Below the pieces are notes generated by a model that was not told the origin of the DNA, searched no databases, and worked only from the letters and a program-made list of their open reading frames with translations. A stretch of DNA of 64,000 nt from NCBI GenBank assembly GCA_013399855.1, contig VXAY01001048.1, positions 67,484 to 131,483 on the forward strand, given 5' to 3'. Each line of letters starts with the position of its first letter. Positions within the stretch are counted from its first letter, which is position 1. Made by a program: the position numbers and the translations under genes. Shown piece after piece: positions 39,913-50,687 of the stretch. The stretch comes from Oxyruncus cristatus (Eukaryota > Chordata > Aves > Passeriformes > Cotingidae).

Positions 39913-42795
39913 TTGGATTCATTACTGATATCTGGGGCTACTGGTTCAATAGAACACTGATGATCTCCAGACAGGTGATGTGTGTCTTAGTGCTTTGTCC
40001 AGCTCATAAACATCAGAACTTTCCTGTGTCCTTCACGTGGAAGTTCTTAGGACCTCTATACTGAGGTCCAGTGAAAACAAAAACATTGGGTTCTTCTGAC
40101 AACAGTCCATCCCAAGTCCTGTAATTGTGATCAGCCCTAATAGTGCAGAGCACAGGTAGCCACTAGAGACTGCTTTGGAACCTGAGGCTCTCAGATTCAT
40201 GGCATAATCCCACTGTAACCAGGACACTCACGGTACTCAGCTGCTCATTTGCCATCGTTTCAAACTTTGCAAGTTAAGGCTAAACCACGAGGCATTTTCT
40301 CTTTTGTTTGGCTTTCCTGATATAACTGTCTATAACCTAAGGGCATCATTTTTGGTACTCACTCGTGATTTAATCCTGTTACAAACCCACTGTTCTCACT
40401 GGGATTCTTTCTGTGGTATGACACGCGTTTAACTGCCTCCCAAATTATTTAAAGTGACTTTAAATGGGTACCCTCTACAGGACCTGGCTAGACCAGATGC
40501 TTAGAGTACTGAATACTTAGTCTTATTCTGTGTTCCAAACTGCAGAAAACATTTATTTTCAACCTAAATTAGAACTGTGAGCTTGCAGACGTAATATTTA
40601 AGATGTAATTAAGTATGGATTAAAAAATTTGATTGCAATCTGCAGTAATTTAGATGCTCAAATCCCTGCTCATGACCACTTATTAGGAGTTTAGATGCGT
40701 GTGTAGAAATTATACCCAATTCCTTCATGATTTTAGTAGCTCAGGCTCCCCAGTGGTAACCAGTGTAAGCAAACTAGTGCTTAACATAGTTGTGTAATGC
40801 TCTGCACATTTTTAATACTGGATTTATTGAGTTAATAGTGATATTATTTAGAGATGTAAAAATCTGGAGATGCCAAAAGGAGGGGAAAAAAAATCAGCTC
40901 TGACTCCTTATTTATTGGTTAATAATAATATGTACGCTTTTTTCTCAATTAGAACCTGAATAGAAGGTTTAAAAGAAAGTTTGCCACAATGCGAATTTTT
41001 GTTTTAGTTTAATCACACACGTGAAATGTAAATCCTTTGGAAGATGACTAATAAAGCCCTGACACATACATGCATATCTGTAGCACTGTGAATGTATTGC
41101 TATATTGATAAAATTCCATCGTATCCTTGATCATCCTACTAATTCAGCAGTGCTCCGGTTCTCAGAGGATCCCTGCTAACAGCAACCACAGCAAAGGGAA
41201 GCTGCAGGAAAGCGTGTGTTTCTTTTTCACCTTCAGTCCCTGAGTTCTGAACACGTTGCTATTCAGAAACAACGAAGCAATTTCTCCCTGATGGGATCTT
41301 TGGCTTTATCCTCTGTAAAATCTGTATCAAGAACCCAGGTTGCAAGAAGTATCTCTAGTTTACATTATTGCTGCGTCTCAAGTAATGCTGCTCCAAATTT
41401 AGGAGGCAAAGCTCTTTAACAGAGAGGGGCAGGGAGGTAGTACAGGTTTTTAAGAAGCATTGATCCTCTTGGCCCTTGGTAAAGCATCACCTGTCTTACT
41501 ATTTTCACCATTTCTTTCCTTCTTGTCAGCCTTCCCAACCTTTCTGCACATCTTCTGTGTCATTTATTCTCTAGAAATTACACAATACTTAATAGTATCC
41601 CATCTGAAATATAACTCTTCATTTTCTTCATAGATCACTTTGGGCTGCCTGCACACTTTTCCAGACAGAAGGGCGATTCCCTGGTGAATATCAGACATTA
41701 ATTCTTACAAAGCTGTGGAGAGAAAATCTGGGGAATTCACTTTTCTACTGCAATTCCAGGATCAACAACAACTTCCTATACTTGGCTTGGACAGGTATCC
41801 AGTGCAGTGAGTGAGTGAAGTCTGAGTTGCAGTATCTGCAGACCAAGGAAAGGAACCAGAAATCTGGCACTGCCTCTGAAGGGTCCCTGCATAAAAGAAG
41901 CTTGAGATCCTTTCCTGATTACTTGAAAATAGATCTGTTTTCATTCACGGGCAGGACCTCATTGCCCTGAAGGACACTTGACCTGATACGAGGAGGGGAG
42001 GATCTCTAGAAAAGTTTCCGGGCAGTTACCACAGCAGTGGAAATGACAATAAAAGAAAAACTGTTAAACACATGAAATAAACATTAAGTGTTTTGGGTTA
42101 ATACCTTCAAAATTCTAGATTCTTTCTGGGGTCACACTCTGTTTTGAGGTACACTGGTAACATTTCATGACTTATTCTGGACTGATTCGAGGAATAATCT
42201 ATTCATTCTCTGTTGCTTTTTCTTATGTTTGTTTGCAGACTGCTTTTCTCTGAATAAGCTAAATAAGGGCTTTATGTCCTTTTCATGAAGCTAATTGTGC
42301 AACTCTGTGACTTCTTCAATATGCAAAAGATCTTTGTTGTCTACTGACTTGATCACTGTGTCCTTTTGCATGGTCCTGTCTCAGAGTAGCTGGGGACTTG
42401 TGGTTCATGTGCCGGGACAGTGGGAAGGAGAGAAGAAAACTACTCACTTGAGAAAGAGCCTAATTACTAATTAGTGAAGTTCTCCATGACAAACTCTTCT
42501 CCCTGATTTTCCCTTATTTATGTAGGAAAATTTTTGATCTAAAAATTAAAATGATCAATAGATTAAATACTTTAAAAGTACCTCTGTACTTTGTACCAGA
42601 CCATTTACTGTTATATTGTTCCAATACCTTAAAAATCTTTTCCATTAATTGATGGAATTTCTTCCCTGCCTAGAAAAGAAAAAAGTATCACAGATATCCC
42701 CAGGATTCAAAATGCCATTTCCTATTTAGAACAATCCCCATCTAACTTTATCACATGGATAGATAACTTAAATTTGAGTGGATGTGGGGTTTTTA

Positions 42796-42907
42796 ATTAA
42801 AAAACACAAGCAAAAAAAACCCAACCAAACAAAAAAATATAAACCCCCAAACAAGCAAAGAAACAAAACAAAACAACATAAAAAAAAAGAAAAAAAAAAA
42901 AAAACCA
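42796..42907. repeat. A/C-rich low-complexity tract ending in A-run
   Basis: ACAAA/CCAAA units lead to A8-G-A14 (near 42881-42904). The tract creates the Phe-rich tail of a long accidental open frame on the minus strand. Confidence 0.87.
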
Positions 42908-43540
42908 ATATGTAACATATACCAAAATTCCTCCAGCTGCTCTGTGCACCTACAGGCCCTACCATGGTTCTCCACCAAAAATTACTAAAAAATACAGCAA
43001 TGCTCCTAATTTTCATGCAGAAATAAAGTGACTGTTTTGTTAAAATGATACAGATAAATTTCATTCCTTTGACCCTGATTATTTTGTCTTTATCTAACAC
43101 TTTTTCAGATCCTCCCAAATTTGAAAAGATCCGGACATGAGACTCGAGCATCCAGAAATGCAGATGAAAGGAAAAATCAAAATGAGCACTGTTTTGATTG
43201 AGAAATAAGAATGCAAAGGAAGAGCACAGGATTAAGAACGTGTTATAAAGTAAGGAAAAGCCAAAGCAGCACCTTTTGTAGAGTTTTCTAGAACATAAAA
43301 AAAAAATTACAAAGCAGGACTGGCAGCCTCTGTAATCTGTAGTCATTAATGTCTTAACAAGTCTCAAAGTCTGAAGGCTCTTGTCCTGGTACAAGCACTT
43401 GTGCAAACGAAAGCCCCTGATCCGAGGCCATGATCCACCAGCTTCTCTAGGTTTTCTGGGGATTTTTCTGGTAGCTCTGAAAAGGTTTAGGATTTTTCAG
43501 CTGAAAAGGAGTTGCAAGAATGAGGCAGTGCCTCTTGCTC

Positions 43541-43560
43541 AGTCCTGTATATACAGGACT
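43541..43560. repeat. Perfect 20-bp palindrome with partial direct duplicate
   Basis: AGTCCTGTATATACAGGACT is identical to its reverse complement. Its right half recurs at about 43580-43592 ('tatatacaggact') after a short CT-rich spacer, so half of the palindrome was duplicated. Confidence 0.95.
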
Positions 43561-44258
43561 GTTAGGACTCTCTCTCTATATATACAGGACTCTCTATGAA
43601 GTTCCACCAGAAGAAACTAAGAGCATGACCAACAGGAAAAAATATTGAGACTGTTAGTAAGTTTGTTTTAGCTGCTTTTTCTTCTGCTGCGCTTAACTTT
43701 TAGATTTGTTGGTCTACAATCAGTCTGACTGTTGTTGATTTGGATAATCTAACACACTTGCCAGTTAAAAGCAGTGATGTTTTTGTGTATATGACTTTGG
43801 CTGCTTCCCAAGTGGGCCAGGAGGAGCCACGTTTATGCAGAGAGGTTTGTTTAAAGTAAGAGACCAATAGTCCATCTGCAAATCAATGCTTCATTCAGTA
43901 TAAACAGAAAAACATAAAGATTTATGTTTGCAAATTCAGAAGCCTTCAGACAATGGAATTAACCAGTTGTAATCTTCCTCCAGAAACTAGATGTGGTTTC
44001 CCATTTTGGAACTGAAAAACAAAGAAAACAGATAAAGCAGAAAGGGAAGTTCCAGTCAGCTATCTTTCTTCTTGAAAAAATGTTTAACAAGTATGAGCCC
44101 GTGCAGCATTTCCAATAACTGTTTTAGTTATTGGAAACATGAAGTAGAAAAATCAAACTAGGCCAAAAGACCAAAAAGAGAAAATACTGCAATACAGTAA
44201 ACACTAATTCTTGGAGGAGCACTTTTCTGGACAAGGAAGGAAAACCTAGAACCACTGA

Positions 44259-44282
44259 AGCAGCTCTAGAAGCAGCTCTAGA
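44259..44282. repeat. 12-bp tandem duplication next to A11
   Basis: 'agcagctctaga' occurs twice in a row, with the final A merging into an A11 run (44282-44292). Confidence 0.9.
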
Positions 44283-44529
44283 AAAAAAAAAAGGTATCAC
44301 CACGAGGCTCTCACAAGCAACCTCGGGAACCTCTTTAGACCTGCAGATTTTACTGGGTTTTAAAGGTCAGGTGATGGCAACTCTAAATATAATTTCACTT
44401 TCTATCTCCCTAGATTGCTTTCTTCATAGAGGATCTCAAGGTTGTCCACATGAAATTGAGCACAGCTCTAACAAACTCCATAAAATCCCCAGCTCCTTCC
44501 AGTTTGGGGTAAAAGTTTCTCCATCACAG

Positions 44530-44630
44530 TTTTGATTTTAATTTTGGGTTTAGGTTTTTTTTCAGAGGTTTTTGTTTGCTTGTTTGTTTGGGGTTTTTTT
44601 TTCCAATGTTTTGTTGGGTTTTTTTGCTTT
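44530..44630. repeat. T/G-rich low-complexity tract
   Basis: About 100 bp of T/G-dominated sequence with 'gtttgcttgtttgtttgggg' in the middle. Confidence 0.85.
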
Positions 44631-47324
44631 TTACTGTGTAATCACTCCTTTAGAGAGTTGTAGGGGAAGTGGAAGGATAGATTTGCTTGGAGTTGTTTCA
44701 AGGTCTGGATTTGTTTCTGTGTTTTGGAGGGATGAGGAGAAGGGTCTTACTGATAAAAAATAGAATTTGCAATTAGGGCATTATCAAAGAGTATCTTCAT
44801 GTCCCTGGCTCTGAATTGGTGATGTAAAATGTGGCTGTCATGTTTATCAAGAAGGTGAATTTTGCCTATGACTTGTCTAACCCTCAAAGAATATATATTC
44901 AATATGAGAAAGTATGACTGCATTTTGTACACCACTCTGTGTTGAAAACTCGTACAGAACCACTACTCAAGTTTTGTAGCACTGTGTTTTGGAGATCATA
45001 CTTTACAAACAAAGCCCCTGAGGTTCAATGTGAATTAGAAGAGTGAATTACTCTGTGTTATGACAGATAAAGAGCTCCACGGTGTACGATTTTGACTTGA
45101 CTATGTGTGTTTGAAGTTCAGATGAACATTAGGTGTACATTAACCTGTGTTATTTATACTTTCATGCCTGGCATTTAAAATGTCAAACACGAACCTAATT
45201 CTATTGTGATAAATACAGAGTTTGAGTAGCATAAGTTTTAAGCCCTGGAACAACAACAGAAGCCATCCAGTATATGAAACCAGTACTTTTTTAAGACATA
45301 AGGTCACTGATGAGTTAAAAAGCAGTGACTGATGAGAGAGTTTTAGTGTTAACATGCTTCCTTCAGTACTGTTAGTGTTCTTCTAGTGTTTCCTTCTGCT
45401 ATTAGAACAGTATATTTATTTCTCAAAACAGATATGTCAATTAGAGAAGATTTAGCCAGCAAAGAGCTAGAACTGAGCAAAAGTCTACACCACTGAGCTA
45501 CAGTGGTATTTCTGTTGTTGTGATATATTGATTTGTTAAGTAAGTACTTAATGTTGTGATAATAAACAGAATTAATACAGACCCTGATGTAAAACATCTT
45601 ATGGAAGCTTTAAAGGCAGATGAAAAAAATATAGTGGTAATATGTGTGAAAGATTATATGTAGTTCTGTGTTTTCCTGAAAAGTTTTTAAAAACAAAAAA
45701 TAACTATTCTTGTATGTAACTGTACTGCATTCTGTTTTGGTAGCCTTGATTATTTCTTGATGCTCTATTGATCCTTAAAACCCACATGACCCACTTAAGC
45801 CAATTATATTTGCCCATATACCTTGAATTACTGATGTTCAGAAATGTTTAAGATGAAAGCAACAGGGAAAATCAGAAAGGTTAAAAAAAACCCAAACGTG
45901 TAACTCCTTCAAAATGATAACCTGAAAATTTCTTTGAAGCCATGAACAGGTTTGCTGGTATCAGAATATGTATTTTTATGTTATACATTGTTTAAAGTGT
46001 TGGGATTCTATTTTAAGGTAAGTAATATTGTAATTTATACTATGTGAAACAAAAGTAATTTTTTTTTAAAAAAAAACATTAACAAGTATTTAATCATAAA
46101 TATCTAGACTCTGGACCTGTATTTCTTTAATAAAAAATATTTTCCTCATTCAGAGCTTTTTGATCAGCTCTGGGCAATGCTCTGGCTAAGGTCTGCAATC
46201 TCTAATAGCTTTGATGACAATTTTGGTGACATTTTGAAACTTGCAGGTTACTATAATTTGAAAAAGGATTAAAAAAAAAGATTTCTCTTAAACAAACCTT
46301 TGCTTCCCCTACCCAAAATAAATGCCACAAAGACTTAGGTTCTGATTTTTATTAATATCTATATTTTTTAAATCATGGATAAAATAATTGTTAAATCAGA
46401 AAAACAGTTGTTTATACACACTTCAATATATTTGTTGCTGTGAAACCTGCTTTGTCATTCACTTATACATTCATCACTCTCAGGAATAAAACAAATAAGT
46501 TAAATAGATTCAAAAGCATCAAATATGTATTTAAACAATTAGTAGAAATTACAGTAAGCATTTTTTTTTCACCTTTTTGGTATATTAGATGTAAATTAAG
46601 AATACACTGGAGTAGCAAAGGAAAGTACACAGAAGCCAGGAAAACCATAAAATTAGGTTGCATATGCAAAACTTTTTCTTTCCTTTGTAAAAATAAGTTC
46701 TGGAAAACTAAAACCTGGAAAAAGAAAGTTTGTAATGCACTAGAAAAAAATATTATTCTGTATGTTGTGTACAATTTTTTTTTTTCTTTTCAGTCCATCA
46801 GACAAAAAGACAATAAAATGATACAAATCTGCTTCTTGAGGTCAGCCTGTCAGATGAAAATTGAGCTGAGGGTATCAAGAGGAATGTCTAATCCTAAATA
46901 TCTTTTCGTACATCCATTCAAATTATACCTTCTGCACTGAATGTAGAAGTGAACAGCAGCACAGGTGAAAAAAGTAAAACAGGACCAAACACAGGAGAGT
47001 TAAAAGTTTTCTCTGCTACTGGAGAATTGTGAGTGTTCTGATGAAAAAGTGATTAATATTAGTTTAGTTTTTTTCTTCCTTTTCTGAGTTCCTGCCCTCT
47101 CCCAGGAATTTTCATCTTTCTCAGTCTTGCAGACAAGGCGATGTCCTCTCTTCTGATATTTAATGAATAATGTTTATTAATGTCTACAGTAGCTTATTGT
47201 ACAGGTGAAGGTTTTGCTCCTAGATTTTTTTTCCTTTGGGAAAGGTGAGAGTCCCACAGGAACCACAGAAACTGTCCCCAGTATCCAGAAGGATGCTCTC
47301 ATAGACCTGTGTGTGACAAGCACA

Positions 47325-47883
47325 CTGCCCCACCAGTGGGATGGGGGAGAGAACTGGAAGGACAAAAGTTAGAAAGATCATAGGTTGAGACAAAGACAGT
47401 TTAATGGGGAAAGCCAAAGCCACATAAACAAAATAAGGAATTCAGTCACTGATTTCCATGGTAGGCAGGCGCTCACCCACCTCCGGGAGAGCAGGGCCCC
47501 ATCGCACGTAATGGCGACTTGGGAAGACAAACTTCATCACTCCAAACACTCCCCTTTCCTCCTTCTTTCCCCGTCTTTGTACACTGAGCATGATGCCCTG
47601 TGGTCTGGAACATCCCAGGGGTCAGCTGGGGTCACCTGTCCTGGCTGTGTCCTCTCCCAAGTCCTTGTGCCCTCCCCCAAGTCCTTGTGCCCTCCTTGTG
47701 CCCCCACTCGCTGGTGGGGTGGGGTGAGAAGCAGTAAAGGCCTCAGGTCTGAGTAAGCCCTGCTGAGCAATGAAAAAAATAAATCTCTGTGTCATCCAGA
47801 GTGTTTTCAGAACAAACCTAAAACACAGCTCTGTACAAGCTACTGTGAGGAAAATTACTCCAGCCAAACCCAGTACAAACACA
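47325..47883 (-). mobile_element. LTR of the same avian ERV family, minus orientation (copy 3)
   Basis: On the minus strand this runs from TG at 47883 downward and parallels copy 1: a start block ending in 'gtaattttcctcacagtag' (47842-47860 reversed), the 'gtttgtcttcccaag' block (47518-47532 reversed), an ATTAAA-type signal before 'ctgtctttgtctcaacc' (near 47385-47405 reversed), and 'ccttccagttctctccc' (near 47345-47362 reversed). Homology is lost just past 47325, so the final roughly 50 bp of the LTR ('ctggctggggttaaacca' in copy 1) is missing or replaced. Its middle carries a 20-bp tandem repeat not seen in copy 1. Reading frames on either strand here are accidental. No gag-pol sequence was seen beside it. 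Confidence 0.8.
47651..47701. repeat. 20-bp tandem repeat, about 2.5 copies, inside LTR copy 3
   Basis: The units are 47651-47670 (cctctcccaagtccttgtgc), 47671-47690 (one difference) and a partial third copy at 47691-47701. The repeat is C/T-rich on the plus strand and lies in the U3 part of the minus-strand LTR. Copy 1 has a single, different unit in the matching place (near 4490-4525), so the amplification is specific to this copy or its subfamily. Confidence 0.85.
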
Positions 47884-47973
47884 TAGAAGTGTTGGTCTGA
47901 TGCTTTAGTAGTTGCAGTTCTCAATCATTTCTCCCCCCTCTCTCTTTTTTTTAATACAACCGGCACTCAGCAT

Positions 47974-48076
47974 TTAAATAAAAAAAAAAAATAAATTAAA
48001 AAAGAAAAACAAACCAAGAAAAAAACCTAACAAATCAATACCAAAAGCAACCCCCCAAAACAAAAAAAAGCAAAAA
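47974..48076. repeat. A-rich to A/C-rich low-complexity tract
   Basis: A runs, ACAAA units and a C6 block. It lies about 90 bp beyond the 5' end of LTR copy 3. Confidence 0.85.
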
Positions 48077-49513
48077 TCCTGGCTGAACATCCAGAATCCT
48101 AATCATTAATTATAGAAACCCACAGCAGAACAGTTAGTTAAAATGCACCTGTGCCACACAGGCGGCCTTGGTATGCTCGGTAGTTTTTTAAACAATTACA
48201 ATGTTAATTCTTAGTAAAACAACAAACATCTGGTCCACTCTGAACAAAGGATCATAAAAAAATTACCAGAAACAGACTCTCTGGTCCATTTTGCTCAATT
48301 TGGAGGTAAGCTAAACCTGTTGCTTCCAGAGAAAGCAGACTTGATTTCTGGTGAGTTATGGCAAGTGAACAACTGCTGTACTCTCTGCTTTTGTCTGGCA
48401 CTTCTGTCAGAAAACAAATTTTCGCTGTGGCTTGCATAATAATTAGAACAAGTTGAACTATGCACTTAAGAAATGTTGACCTTTCCAATATCAGTGTTTT
48501 ATTTCAATGAATCATTCATTGTTGCAGATGTGGTGGTTGTCTCTGATTCTATGTACATCGTACTTGAACAAACGTCGGATTATGAGTTTGTCACACACTC
48601 TTCAGGCATTTGCTGTTCGTGTTAGCCATGGCTTGATTGCATTTCCTGTACATAATAGAGCTTAAATTTCTTACAGGAATAAGAGGTGGCAGAACCAAAT
48701 ATATGTACCTTAAAGTCATTGTGGAAGCAGTGTGATTTTAGGTGTAGGCAGGTACTCTGGAGTCCCTGACCACAAAAAGCCCTGTTCAGGTAGGGATATT
48801 AACCAGCTACTACATTATAAGACCAGTTTGAGAAAGTTTGTGGAAAGAAAAGGGGTTTCTTCACATGAAATTATTTGTTTCTTTTTTTTTCATTTTCATA
48901 AACATTGATGATTATATATTGTTGATATTTTTCAGCCAAAACCATGTAGGTTTTCAATATATGCAATCTTTTCATATCTTTAGTAACTTCACTGAAATTA
49001 AGAGAAAGAAAGTGCAATTAATAAATTAAATAATTTTTGATTCCCTGTGCTTACATTAATGCAGTATTACTTTCATCAAGATTTCTTCAATTCTTTTGAA
49101 TTGAAGACTTAGGAGCTAAATAATTTCTTTACTACTTCTTTGTATCATCCTGTGTTCTATATGAGTCAATCTCTAGTAAAAGATCTCCCTTCAAGGAGTA
49201 TTAGTAGAGATAAGAGTAAAGAAAGAAAAGGTTCTAATTTGTCTTCAGCTTGTTTTCTTATGGTTTTTCTGTTTCTTGCATTTTCCATTGGTGGAGTTTT
49301 GAAAAGACTCAGGTGTTGATTTGTTCTTCTGGCAAGACAGAGAAGATGAAAATATTTTCCTTCAACAGACAGATCCAGTTATCCATTTCCCACTTAATGG
49401 CACAAAGGAAACTAAAAGAAGAACTGGAAACTGGATTGATTAAAGGTTATGAAAGGTGTAATAAGAAAAAAAGTTAGCTCAGTATACTATAGTATATGTA
49501 CAGTACATTCTAA

Positions 49514-49557
49514 ATAACATTAATTGTATCAATTAATAACGTTAATTGTACCAATTA
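49514..49557. repeat. 22-bp tandem duplication
   Basis: The units are 49514-49535 and 49536-49557 and differ at two positions. Each unit also has partial dyad symmetry around 'aattgta(t/c)caatt', so the region can pair with itself. Confidence 0.9.
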
Positions 49558-50651
49558 TCCAAGATTGGGCACTGCTAATCTCATTTTCTCTAAATTACTG
49601 AATGCAACATATATCCGTGTATCTACACATGCCAGCAAAACATACGTATTGCCATTATCTGCATACATTTTACTCTTTTGTCCAAAGTCAGCTAAGCTTT
49701 AGCCACAGAAGGCAATTTTGAGAGCTTTATGTAGAAGCCCATGAAAAAGAGGAAAAAATATATATTTTATATAATGAAATAAAAGTATTAATAAAGTTCT
49801 ATCAAATGCAGGATATTAGACTGCATCGTACCACACGTGTCCTTCTGGCCTACACACTACTCAACGTAATGGAAAAAAAGACCCAAGGAATATAAAACAG
49901 GGGAGAGAAACAAAATTGGAAAACAGCCTGCAGCTGGGGGAAGAGGCAGCTGTGGATGGCAGGAGTGTAGTTCATTCACCAGTGTCATTAAAGGGAGTAA
50001 AAGTGAAACTTTAGTAAAGAATTAATTATGAAAGAGAAGGAGAAGTTTCCATTAATGGAGAGCTGAAAATCTAGCCTCAATCTCTGAAACTTCTCTTTAA
50101 TAGAAATGCAGTTATATATGCATTTATGTCTCACTGAAGTAATTTTTAGGCTCTTGTTCTGATATCTTTCTCCATTCCCTGTGTAATTGGGACTACAGAT
50201 ATGCTGCATGTTTTGAACTGAAACCTCCCCAAGAGTCTGGTGACTTCTGCTTCCAAAAGCAAGGGCAAACTTTAAAGGATATCCTCAGATCAAAATCTTC
50301 CCTACTGTATGCTTAGAAAATGGCTGGGGGCTTCAATGGCCCTACGAATTTGTCCTAATCTTATAACTAAAAGAACTAGGTTCTTCATTAATATTCTCCA
50401 TTCTGAATATTTCTTTCTTATCCTTGGACCTCACAAGGGCAAAACAAAAAATAATTGTATTACTTGACCTTTCACCTTTTTATTGATTTGGGGTTTCTTT
50501 CATGTCTTTCCTGTAATGCTGATTTTTGCTGTGAGATGCGTGTGTCAAGATCAGGTAACACGGTTATCAACCACGTAATGACAACAAGATTCTTTTTTCA
50601 CACATCATTTCCACTAGTGCAGCTCCAGACAGTTTGTTTCTCCTCCTAATC

Positions 50652-50687
50652 TTTTTTTTTGGTTTTTGGGGTTTTTTTTGGGGGGGT
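50652..50687. repeat. T/G-rich low-complexity tract ending in G7
   Basis: T9, 'ggtttttggggtttttttt' and then a G7 run. Confidence 0.88.

Larger units (their letters stand above)
28830..42795. other. Long non-coding stretch, no gene recognised
   Basis: About 14 kb of unique AT-rich DNA broken only by the tracts and microsatellites listed. No long open frame here has a protein-like composition: the 156-codon frame at 29882-30352 passes through an A/C tract, and the 120- to 123-codon frames near 33.5 and 39.7 kb are built on T runs or dinucleotide repeats. No LTR or CR1 was recognised. Confidence 0.55.

Noticed and set aside
42768..43406. Longest open frame in the window, 212 codons, minus strand
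   Set aside because: Its C-terminal third is the translation of an A/C-rich tract (Phe/Cys/Leu runs), and the rest has no domain or splice context. Its length is explained by the lack of stop codons in that tract.
46440..46940. 166-codon open frame, plus strand
   Set aside because: The translation is rich in Lys, Phe, Ile and Asn as expected from AT-rich DNA, with no motif. The T-tract plus AG near 46793 has no matching donor.
47385..47924. Frames of 77 to 123 codons on both strands
   Set aside because: They lie within LTR copy 3 and its tandem repeat.
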